Position numbers and translations under genes: made by a program
The notes under the pieces: model-generated
The model's input: the letters and a program-made list of their open reading frames with translations, nothing else
What the model was told of the DNA's origin: nothing
The model's database searches: none
Shown here: in pieces, positions 1 through 8,100 of the stretch
How the letters are laid out: the number at the start of each line of letters is the position of its first letter
Position numbering within the stretch: position 1 is the stretch's first letter
NCBI GenBank assembly: GCA_964535295.1
Contig: CAZHUW010000038.1
Location: forward strand, 1 to 21,190
Direction: 5' to 3'
Origin: SB21 sp964535295
Lineage (GTDB): Bacteria > CLD3 > SB21
DNA length: 21,190 nucleotides

Positions 1-90
1 GGCAACGAAAATCAAATCGGCACGGTCTCAATGCTCAATAATATCGCATTTTTTGAAAGGCTCAGGCTCAAATTTTCATTGACTACATAG
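1..90 (+). CDS. 3' end of an unidentified protein (partial)
   Basis: Frame 1 is open from the window edge for 29 codons and ends in TAG at 88-90. The encoded tail ends in RLRLKFSLTT, an alternating hydrophobic/polar stretch with a Phe near the end, as in the last strand of an outer-membrane beta-barrel. That reading is only a guess. Frame 2 is also open for 26 codons, so open length alone does not prove coding. Frame 1 is preferred because its composition looks protein-like and its stop lies 60 nt before dxs on the same strand. It does not resemble XseB or IspA, the usual neighbours upstream of dxs. No function is assigned. Confidence 0.4.
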   Translation, partial: GNENQIGTVSMLNNIAFFERLRLKFSLTT

Positions 91-140
91 GGTTAAATGA
101 TTACTTTTGCTTCGCTTTGACACAATGTGACCATTTTAAC

Positions 141-145
141 GGGAG
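141..145 (+). promoter_or_regulatory. Shine-Dalgarno site that fixes the dxs start
   Basis: GGGAG lies 5 nt before the ATG at 151. It falls inside the possible GTG-initiated extension from 127, so the ATG is the better start. The 60-nt leader (91-150) contains TTGACA at 117-122 but no -10 box at a usual distance, so no promoter is called there. dxs may be co-transcribed with the gene ending at 90. Confidence 0.7.
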
Positions 146-150
146 AATAT

Positions 151-2151
151 ATGGGTAAAGTTTTCGATCAGGTCAATCTGCCAAAAGACCTGAAAAAACT
201 TTCAACCGAAGAATTAGTACAGCTATCGCACGAACTGCGTCAGCACGTGATTGATGAGATCACGCGTATCGGAGGGCATTTAGCTCCGAGCCTTGGCGTG
301 GTCGAAATTTCGGTTGCTCTGCATTATATTTTTAATGCGCCGACCGACAAGATTATTTGGGATGTCGGTCATCAAGCTTACGTACATAAGTTATTGACCG
401 GCCGTAAAGACCGTTTTAATACGATTCGCCAGACAGACGGTTTGAGCGGTTTCTGTAAAATCCACGAAAGCGAATATGATGCATTTGGCGCCGGTCATGC
501 GAGCACATCGATATCAGCGGCGGTCGGTATGGCTATTGCCAGAGACAGATTAAAACAAAATCACAAAGTTGTCGCCATCATCGGTGATGGATCGCTTACC
601 GGCGGGATGGCCTTTGAAGCAATGAACAATGCCGGTATGCTGAAAACGGATATGATCGTTGTGCTTAATGATAATATGATGTCCATTTCCACTAATGTGG
701 GCGCATTGTCAAATTATCTGACTGATCTTATATCGACGCCCTTATACAATAAAGTTAAAGATGAGATATGGAATGCCCTTGGCCGATTTCACGATCTTGG
801 TGATAAAGTAAGGCAAGGGCTCGCCAAGCTCGATGAAGGAGTTAAATCCATTCTTGTTCCTGGGCATTTTTTTGAAAGTTTGGGATTCCGGTATTTTGGC
901 CCGGTGGACGGGCATGATTTACCGAGAATGATCAAATTACTTCATGATGTTAAGAGCCTGAAGGGTCCGATTCTGATCCATGCGCTTACCAAGAAGGGTA
1001 AAGGCATGCCGCTTGAGGAGCAGGATGTTGAAAAGTATAAGGTGAACGCCAATAAGTTCCACGCCGTCACCCCTCCCAAAAAAGCGGATGCCGGAAGTAT
1101 GGAAAGCAGGATCGCTCCAAGTTACACGGACATTTTCGGGAAAACGGTTGTCAAAATGTGCCAAGCAAACCCCGATGTGGTCGGCATCACGGCGGCGATG
1201 GCGGACGGAACCGGGCTGAAATATTTAGCCAAAGAGATGCCGGATAGGTTCTTTGATGTCGGTATTGCGGAACAGCATGCGGTAACTATGTCAGCGGGTA
1301 TGGCGTTAAGCGGATTGAAACCGCTAGTTGCCATTTATTCGTCATTTTTACAGCGCGCATATGATCAGATCGTTCATGACGTCGCCATACAAAATGTGCC
1401 GGTGTTTTTCTGTTTGGATCGTGCAGGTTTGGTTGGCGCCGATGGGCCGACGCATCACGGTTCACTGGATCTCTCCTATTTACGTTGTATTCAGGGAATG
1501 GTCATCATGTCGCCAAAGGATGAAAATGAATTGAAAGATATGGTTTACACCGGCGTGCATCACACGGCAGGGCCGATCGCATTGAGATTTCCACGTGGCA
1601 ATGGTCTGGGGGTAACGATCAAGGATGAATTTGAGAGAATCGCCATTGGAAAGTCGGAAACGTTACAAGAAGGCGTCGATATCGCTGTGATCGCGGTTGG
1701 TCCGATACTCGATCATGCTATGAAAGCTTCTAAGATTCTCCTGCAGGAGGGTTATACCATGACGATCATCAATGCGCGTTTTATAAAACCGCTGGATGAA
1801 GACATGTTAGTAGACGTCTGCAGAAAATTTGAAGATATCATTACAATTGAAGATAATGTCCTCATCGGTGGATTTGGGTCCGCCGTGGTGGAAACGATCT
1901 ATTCATCAAAATTTATTGAAAAAGGCGCAAAAAAAGACAAGAATTTCTCTGAAAAGATTTCTTCCATCCGTGTTGAACGGCTGGGTTTGCCGGACCATTT
2001 TGTGGAACACGGTGAATGCAGCATTCTCTATCAGCGGCTTGGGCTAGATCCTGAAAGCATTGCCAATACGGCAAAGTTCATGATCGAGCGACGTCAAGCC
2101 GGCGGTATGCAAATGCTCAAAAAAAACTCCGTCAAAATCAGCGCGAGTTAA
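151..2151 (+). CDS. dxs: 1-deoxy-D-xylulose-5-phosphate synthase
   Basis: Dxs condenses pyruvate with glyceraldehyde-3-phosphate to give DXP, the first step of the MEP isoprenoid pathway, in the cytoplasm using thiamine diphosphate (ThDP). With the ATG at 151 the protein is 666 aa, somewhat longer than the about 620 aa of E. coli Dxs; the excess is partly a basic tail. Visible family signatures are GGHLAPSLG (His about 43), DVGHQAYVHK (71-80), the ThDP/metal motif GDGSLTGG (145-152) with its partner LNDNMMSIS (172-180), GIAEQHAVT with the ThDP-activating Glu at about 374, and DRAGLVGADGPTHHG from about 423. All three transketolase-like domains are present without a break. The upstream GTG at 127 would add eight residues and is disfavoured because the SD sits inside that extension. 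The neighbouring pta gene is convergent, and the two stop codons overlap in a TTAA. Identification is secure. Confidence 0.97.
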   Translation: MGKVFDQVNLPKDLKKLSTEELVQLSHELRQHVIDEITRIGGHLAPSLGVVEISVALHYIFNAPTDKIIWDVGHQAYVHKLLTGRKDRFNTIRQTDGLSGFCKIHESEYDAFGAGHASTSISAAVGMAIARDRLKQNHKVVAIIGDGSLTGGMAFEAMNNAGMLKTDMIVVLNDNMMSISTNVGALSNYLTDLISTPLYNKVKDEIWNALGRFHDLGDKVRQGLAKLDEGVKSILVPGHFFESLGFRYFGPVDGHDLPRMIKLLHDVKSLKGPILIHALTKKGKGMPLEEQDVEKYKVNANKFHAVTPPKKADAGSMESRIAPSYTDIFGKTVVKMCQANPDVVGITAAMADGTGLKYLAKEMPDRFFDVGIAEQHAVTMSAGMALSGLKPLVAIYSSFLQRAYDQIVHDVAIQNVPVFFCLDRAGLVGADGPTHHGSLDLSYLRCIQGMVIMSPKDENELKDMVYTGVHHTAGPIALRFPRGNGLGVTIKDEFERIAIGKSETLQEGVDIAVIAVGPILDHAMKASKILLQEGYTMTIINARFIKPLDEDMLVDVCRKFEDIITIEDNVLIGGFGSAVVETIYSSKFIEKGAKKDKNFSEKISSIRVERLGLPDHFVEHGECSILYQRLGLDPESIANTAKFMIERRQAGGMQMLKKNSVKISAS

Positions 2152-3125
2152 ACTTTAAGGCAACAAATTGCCGTCACATCCGCAATGTCCTGCGCGCTGC
2201 ATCCTCTGGACAGATCGTTGATGGGTTTAGCCAAACCCTGAATAACCGGGCCCACCGCCTGTGCTTTACCTATACGCTCCGTTACTTTATAACAAATATT
2301 GCCTGCGTCTAAGTTTGGAAAAATATAAACATTTGCTTTACCTGCTACAAGACTGTCCGGTGCTTTACGTTTTCCGACCGATTCCACATATGCCGCATCA
2401 AATTGCAGCTCACCATCGATTTTCAGATCAGGCCTTTTCTTTTTTGCGATAACAAGAGCCTGTGTTACTTTGTCTATCGCTTCGTGTTTGGCGCTACCTT
2501 TTGTTGAAAAAGATAACATCGCGACAATCGGCTCTTCACCCGTTAGTTGCCTGTGGCTTTCAGCTGATGCAATAGCGATATCAGCCAACTGTTCAGGCTC
2601 AGGATAGGGCATCACCGCACAGTCGCCGTAGGTTACCGCGCGACCATCCGCGAGCAGCATTAGAAATATACTGGAGACGGTGCTAATGCCGGGTGCGGTG
2701 CCAACACAGTGAATAGCCGCACGCAGTACATCTGCCGTTGTGTGAACCGCACCGCCAACCATTCCATCGGCCTCACCGCGTTTGACCATCATAGCGCCAT
2801 AGTAAAGCACGGTTTGCAATGCCGTTTTAGCCTGCTCATAAGTCATGCCTTTGGCTTTACGAATGGTAAAGAGCTCATTGGTCATGTCGGATGTTTTGTC
2901 TGATCTTTTGGGGTCGAGAATGGCTACGGAGGACGGAATTTCAATTCCCAGTTCATATGCTCGTTTCCGGATCTTTTCGGTGTCACCAAGTAAGGTAGGT
3001 TTTGCAGTGTCTTGTTCAAGAATGATTTTTAGAGCCTGGATCGTTCTGTCTTCTTCGCCTTCGGGCAGGACAATACGGCATTTTTTCTGCCGTGCTTTCT
3101 CTCGGATCGTTTCCATCAATTTCAT
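2148..3125 (-). CDS. pta: Phosphate acetyltransferase (short, single-domain form)
   Basis: Pta interconverts acetyl-CoA plus phosphate with acetyl phosphate plus CoA, linking central metabolism to acetate or ATP via acetate kinase. The 325-aa protein covers the whole PTA/PTB catalytic domain and lacks the N-terminal DRTGG/BioD-like region of long Pta proteins. Evidence includes the opening CRIVLPEGEEDRT, the GEADGMVGGAVHTTADVLRA segment, and the C-terminal LSRGCSAQD, where Ser306, Arg307 and Asp313 match the catalytic Ser/Arg/Asp described for Methanosarcina Pta. A phosphate butyryltransferase is the main alternative, but overall similarity favours Pta. No ackA lies in the window. The gene follows the Fn3 lipoprotein by 30 nt, with only a weak purine-rich SD (AAAGAG), and is probably the last gene of the porU transcript. 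Its stop overlaps that of dxs, leaving no space for a terminator between them. Confidence 0.93.
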   Translation of the reverse strand: MKLMETIREKARQKKCRIVLPEGEEDRTIQALKIILEQDTAKPTLLGDTEKIRKRAYELGIEIPSSVAILDPKRSDKTSDMTNELFTIRKAKGMTYEQAKTALQTVLYYGAMMVKRGEADGMVGGAVHTTADVLRAAIHCVGTAPGISTVSSIFLMLLADGRAVTYGDCAVMPYPEPEQLADIAIASAESHRQLTGEEPIVAMLSFSTKGSAKHEAIDKVTQALVIAKKKRPDLKIDGELQFDAAYVESVGKRKAPDSLVAGKANVYIFPNLDAGNICYKVTERIGKAQAVGPVIQGLAKPINDLSRGCSAQDIADVTAICCLKV

Positions 3126-3155
3126 ATATGTATCTCTTTGAAGTATTAAAGATAG

Positions 3156-4034
3156 TTAGTTTGGATTTATATAGTCATTCGTAACTGAAAAGGTAGCCCA
3201 TCGTGATTTTGATTCTGAACCGTCATATATGCAATCGACCCGCCATAGATACGTATTGTTCTTCCGAAGCCGGCCGCCGTCAAAGAATGACGTGTTAACA
3301 TAATAAACATTGACGTTTGAACCGAAAGTAACTTTTAGACTGTCATTTGGAGAATATGAAGCATTATGAAAAGTAAGCTTTTCATGATTGTTTGCGTTGA
3401 AGCAGTCTGAGTCAAATATTTCTGTTTGTTTTTCAGCAATCCAAATGATTTGTCCACTTATAGTTGCTAACTTAATCAAATATTTAATAGGTGGGCTTTG
3501 ACCAATACACCATGTGAAAGTGGGCTTTGTGTTGGCTGTGTCGACGGGTGGTGGACCTAAACTTTCGACCTTGTGGCCGAGAGTAATGGACTTAACAAAT
3601 TCGAGATTGTCAAAATAACCGGATGTATCCGTAATTCTATTCTTTGAATTTCTTGCGATAACAAAATAAGAATAGGTTATATCTTCGAAAACCGATTCGT
3701 CAATGAAAAAACTGTCCTCTTCTGCGAAATCAACCAAACGATTTCCGATCTGAACAAAAGGGCTGTCTATACCGTTAGATCTGAAAATTAGATATTCTTC
3801 AATGATATTATTTTGATCGCTTCCAAGGGGGGTCCATTCTATACGAATACGTTGATCGACGCCTTCCAGGCCGCGTAAGCCCGTTTCGACAGGAAATTCA
3901 GATCCATTATGCGCCTTCAGCCTGACGCCGTCAGGTCGGGGTTCTGGAGGATTAACCTCTTCCGGACAGGAAACTGCAAGAAAAGAAAGACAAATCAGGC
4001 TTATAAACAAAAAACGTGACATCAATGTGTTCAT
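3156..4034 (-). CDS. Fn3-domain lipoprotein of the porUV operon
   Basis: This 292-aa predicted lipoprotein has no assigned function. Residues 5-22 form a hydrophobic signal peptide ending in the lipobox AVSC, with Cys23 as the lipid-attachment site, followed by an acidic, proline-rich linker (PEEVNPPEPRP). Two beta-sandwich regions of fibronectin type III character follow. One spans about 52-152, with IEEYLIFRS and YSYFVIARN as typical strand motifs. The second spans about 160-286, with NNTYLWRVDCIYDG. The second carries Cys176 and Cys211 and Cys268 lies near its end, an odd number. It begins 12 nt after porV and precedes pta by 30 nt. Position suggests an accessory of the PorU-PorV surface complex, but this is inference only; it could equally be an unrelated surface adhesin. 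A start at Met5 (4022) is possible. There is no SD at either start. Confidence 0.85.
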   Translation of the reverse strand: MNTLMSRFLFISLICLSFLAVSCPEEVNPPEPRPDGVRLKAHNGSEFPVETGLRGLEGVDQRIRIEWTPLGSDQNNIIEEYLIFRSNGIDSPFVQIGNRLVDFAEEDSFFIDESVFEDITYSYFVIARNSKNRITDTSGYFDNLEFVKSITLGHKVESLGPPPVDTANTKPTFTWCIGQSPPIKYLIKLATISGQIIWIAEKQTEIFDSDCFNANNHEKLTFHNASYSPNDSLKVTFGSNVNVYYVNTSFFDGGRLRKNNTYLWRVDCIYDGSESKSRWATFSVTNDYINPN

Positions 4035-4046
4035 GAACTGCTTTAA

Positions 4047-5102
4047 TTAAAATTTAAATGCTGCGCTTATTCGGTGCACATTGCCTAAGGCGTGGTTAGA
4101 TAATGCGTAGTCAAGCCGTATCTGCCACACGGCAATCCCGGCACCGTAGGTGATTAGTTTGTCGTCTTTACCGAGACGCAACGCGGCTGTTTTTTTATAC
4201 TCCCATTCGACACCGAAATGTTTGTCGCCGCCGTAGCGCGTATTGCTTTCATAAGAAAAAAGTATGTTACTATGCAAAGGGTCTACGGGATGCAAATAAG
4301 ACATGCCAAATTTTAGGTTCGGATTTACGATATCTCGCGCGCGGGTGGAAGAGGAAACTGCATTATACCTCACACCGGTTACGGTCACATCCTGAATATG
4401 TATACCCATCGCGAAATCTCCAAAACTTGGTGATTCAAAAAGATCGCTAACTCCGAACATGATCAGAGTGCCTATATCTACACCTATACCTGATTTTGTA
4501 ATGTCTTTTGTGATCACGCCGTTCTCACCCGAGATCCCACTGGTGCCGCCTTGAATAATCTTAAAATTAATGCCTACCGGAATTTGCAGAGGGAATTCAC
4601 TGTACAACCAACCTAAATTTAACTTCAATTGATTCATTTTAGCAAATGAAAAGAAAAGCGCATTGTCGGCATACGAAAATCGTCCATGGAAATATTGAGT
4701 AAAGTCGTAATTAGGATTCCCGTGATCGTTGTATGAGCCATCGAGAGCGCTGGTTTCGGGGATATTACCAACACTGTATCTTATCCAGCTGACCGAGAAA
4801 GCGTATTGGGATGTTAATTGGTGCGTATAGCCGATGAAGTTATACTGACCTAATCCGTCAAACTGATTGGCATACATAAACGAAAGCTCACGTTTATGCA
4901 TGAGGGTGATACCTGCCGGATTCCAGAAAAAGGCCGTTCCGTCACTTGCCACAGCAACATAAGCATTTCCGATACCTGCAGCCCTGGCTCCAAGCGGAAT
5001 CTCTAAGAATGCATTGGCGTATGGGCGCGAACCGTCACCTGAAAAAGCGAACGCCGGCAATAGGAATAGCAGGCTTATAGCATGTACGAATCTTAGTATC
5101 AT
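4047..5102 (-). CDS. porV: PorV-type outer-membrane beta-barrel protein of T9SS
   Basis: PorV (LptO) is an outer-membrane barrel that shuttles T9SS cargo from the translocon and holds the sortase PorU at the cell surface. This 351-aa protein has a signal peptide (residues 1 to about 21, cleaved near AFAFS-GDG). Next comes the family hallmark: FLEIPLGARAAGIGNAYVAV, followed by DGTAFFWNPAGI, a short N-terminal helix region typical of PorV/PorQ and related UPF0164/FadL-like barrels. Alternating beta-strands fill the rest, and the chain ends AAFKF with a terminal Phe, the usual signal for barrel assembly. It starts 2 nt after the porU stop with no SD, so translational coupling is likely. The porU-porV order matches that known in Porphyromonas gingivalis (PG0026-PG0027) and Flavobacterium. 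The family contains several paralogues (PorV, PorQ, PorP-like), so the assignment rests partly on the porU neighbour. Confidence 0.85.
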   Translation of the reverse strand: MILRFVHAISLLFLLPAFAFSGDGSRPYANAFLEIPLGARAAGIGNAYVAVASDGTAFFWNPAGITLMHKRELSFMYANQFDGLGQYNFIGYTHQLTSQYAFSVSWIRYSVGNIPETSALDGSYNDHGNPNYDFTQYFHGRFSYADNALFFSFAKMNQLKLNLGWLYSEFPLQIPVGINFKIIQGGTSGISGENGVITKDITKSGIGVDIGTLIMFGVSDLFESPSFGDFAMGIHIQDVTVTGVRYNAVSSSTRARDIVNPNLKFGMSYLHPVDPLHSNILFSYESNTRYGGDKHFGVEWEYKKTAALRLGKDDKLITYGAGIAVWQIRLDYALSNHALGNVHRISAAFKF

Positions 5103-5104
5103 TT

Positions 5105-8100
5105 TTATCTGAAGTAGGCTAGTTTGCCTTTCTTTTCAATTGTCTTTCCGTTGAGTTTACCTTTGATCCTGTAAAAATAAATTCCGTTAGCGATTTCACG
5201 GCCGTTATCGTCGGTTGCATCCCAGGAAACTTCATGATATCCCACTGAATTGAGTACCTGACTCGTAATATCTTCCGGCGTGATCTTTTTAATTCGACGG
5301 CCTGAAACGGTATAAATGCTGATCTCAAGGTTGTCCAGTTGTTCCGGCGATTCTATTCGGAATGCCAGCGTCGTAACGTTTGCGAATGGATTCGGAAAAT
5401 TACCTATCATTTTGATATCAAAACCCGATACAACCTTAAACTGAAGCGTGTCCGGCGCACTCATATTCCCGTTGACATCCGATGCGCGGAATGTGATTGC
5501 ATTGAGCCCAACATCAAAGTCCTGATCAGTAAAAAGGGTCAGTGTGACCGTGTTTGAGTTGGCTAATGAATCCGGCAAGATGATCTTGGTTGAATCGATA
5601 GCCTGACCGTTCAGTTGAATATCGTAGTTATTTCGGTTGAGACTAACTCCGTTTCTATCATAAATGATTGCAGAAACCTTGGGGTTTTTCGGGGCGATAG
5701 AACCCTGGGAAAAATATTGTCCTTCAATAGTTGGTTCGATATGCGGAGGCATATGATCGCGGTTGATCATCAGCGTAAAAAGGCCTATTTCGCTTTTTTC
5801 AGATACTAAAACAGACACAACACCATTCTGGACCTGACGTCCGGAGTTAAGCATGTTCCACTTCCTGTTCCCGCTGTCCCAGCGGTAGACATTCAAAGAG
5901 TCTTGGTATTGATCCGAAGACGGATAGATCAAAGTGTCGTAATCAAATCGGATAAACATTTGTTTGGAATTGACTAATGAGCCTGTAAACCAGACCTGAT
6001 AGGCCTGTGGAGCAGAGTAACCTTTTGGATAAGCAAACATCAGGTCAGGCTGATCGATAATGTTCAAATTTGATTTTTTAAAAATGCTGACCACTGAATT
6101 TTGATTCACGGCGTTGGCAGGCACATTAACAAAAAAACTATTATCAATAGATACCGTGTCATTATTGCTTCCGTCAAAAGTTGTTCCAGCAGCCGGCGTG
6201 ACGTTATACGTATTGACATTGATCGTGCTGAAACCAAGATTGTTAGAGCGATTTATGTCCGCCGTTAAAGAATCGGGATCTATCCATACATATACATCAT
6301 GCGTTCCGTTGCTAAGTACCGATGTTACGGATACCGTAACCGTTGCAATTTTTCCGGCGTTAGGAACCGATCCGTCGATGGATAATTCAGCTTCGCCAAG
6401 GAAAATTCCAACCGTTCGAGGATCACCCTCATAGAACCTTGCTTTAGCTCCGGCCTCTGGAATGTACCCGATATTTTCAATGATTGCGGTGATCTCCGCC
6501 TTTTCGGTTCCGCTCAAGAATACTGAATTTGTCAGGTCACCGGCATTGATCACTTGTTTGAGTCTCAGGTCGAGTCCCGCGAGAATTCTCACTTCCTTCA
6601 AATCTGATACCGTAGAGTCTCCCAGAGAATCCTTAACTTTAATCTGATAGGTAATATGATCATTTTCATCAAACGGTCCGCTACCGCGGCTGATATATAA
6701 ATTATCCTGGACGAAGTAAAGCGTATCCGTAATTGTTTCTACGATCGTTCCGGAGCGTGTAAATGTCACCGTCACCGATTGGATGAGATCAGGATCGCTG
6801 GCTACAGCGGAGAATCTGATCGTATCGGAGCTGGTTGGCGAAAGCGGAGTGGTTTGAACTCTTGAAATAAAAGCGCCGCTTACGGTGAAGTTTTCCTGAG
6901 CGTTAAAAGTATAACGTCCGTCGGATGATTCACCGAAAAGACGAATTCCTGCAATACCATCGTTGATCAGTGCAGGCGAAATATTATTGAGATTGACATC
7001 AAATGAATAGTGCCCGCCCGAAACATTAAAACTGAGCGTGTCAATATTGACAAATGTCGACTTATTAGCTCCGTTAATAACGGAATCCGTCACGGGTCGC
7101 AGTTGAAAGATCTCTGCCGTACCGGAACCGCTGCTAAAATCAGCATTTCCAGAAACCGTAAAAGTGGAGGTCTTGGACGGACTATAGTTTGACAGAGCGA
7201 ATGTTTTCCTCTGAGGCGTTTTTAAACGCAGAGCCGGATCTCCTAAATAATTAAATTGAAAAACCATGCTTTGGGGAATGGATCCGGCTGTCAGTGTATT
7301 GCCGGCGCCTGAGACCTCGTAATCTGTAATACCTTGTTCAAGTAAATAGTTTATCTTTCCTTGAGCCAACGCTTCTCCCGCCGAATTTCCTGGCGTCAGG
7401 AACGCATTGATAGATTGGTCCAGTAGTTGGTAATCCCCGATGATCCATCCGGTACCGCTTGAAGCAACAACGCCAACGGCCCCTCCATAAGGTTTGGTCA
7501 GAAGAAGTTCGCCGAGAGAACTTGAATTATCAAATGAACCGACAAAACAGGTCATGCTTAACACGAGTGGATATCTTCCGGGGTTTGTTTTGAGTTCGTT
7601 TACCTGCGACAGATTCAGCAAGGGTTTTCCAGAGACAGAGTCTATATCACCCCAGATACCTCCGCCGCCATGCCCCAGATAGGCCGTAACTAAATTTCCT
7701 TCTTCAAACCCTTTGACGACATTGACAAAATTTCCATAGAATTGATCTCGGATGGGATAAACAAAAACACGATCAGGTGTAAAAACCTGTGGCATGCGCG
7801 AGTTGATGATATTATTGGACTGAAAGCGGAAAACATCCAAAGGAATATTACTGATATTATTATTCAGAACCCCGCGGCTGTCGCTCTGCCCTCCGATATA
7901 CAGGACTTTATTCTTCCAGTTGCCCGGCAGATTCGATTGTTCATAGGTTATTATTTTGTCAATCACTGCATCCAGTTGGGTAACGGTGCTGACCGGAAGT
8001 CGTCCGACAAAAAAATCTGCTAATATATCCTGGTCGTCGGCCAGGCTGTACCAATAGTCACTTATCGCCGGACCATGAGATACTGTCTGAATGAATTGAG

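Noticed and set aside
117..122. Consensus -35 TTGACA upstream of dxs
   Set aside because: No -10-like hexamer lies 16-18 nt downstream; that position falls on the SD. It is probably chance.
127..150. GTG start giving dxs eight extra residues
   Set aside because: The SD GGGAG lies within this stretch and points to the ATG at 151.
7742..8023. 93-codon open frame on the plus strand inside porU
   Set aside because: Antisense to the C25 domain; no SD or family features.
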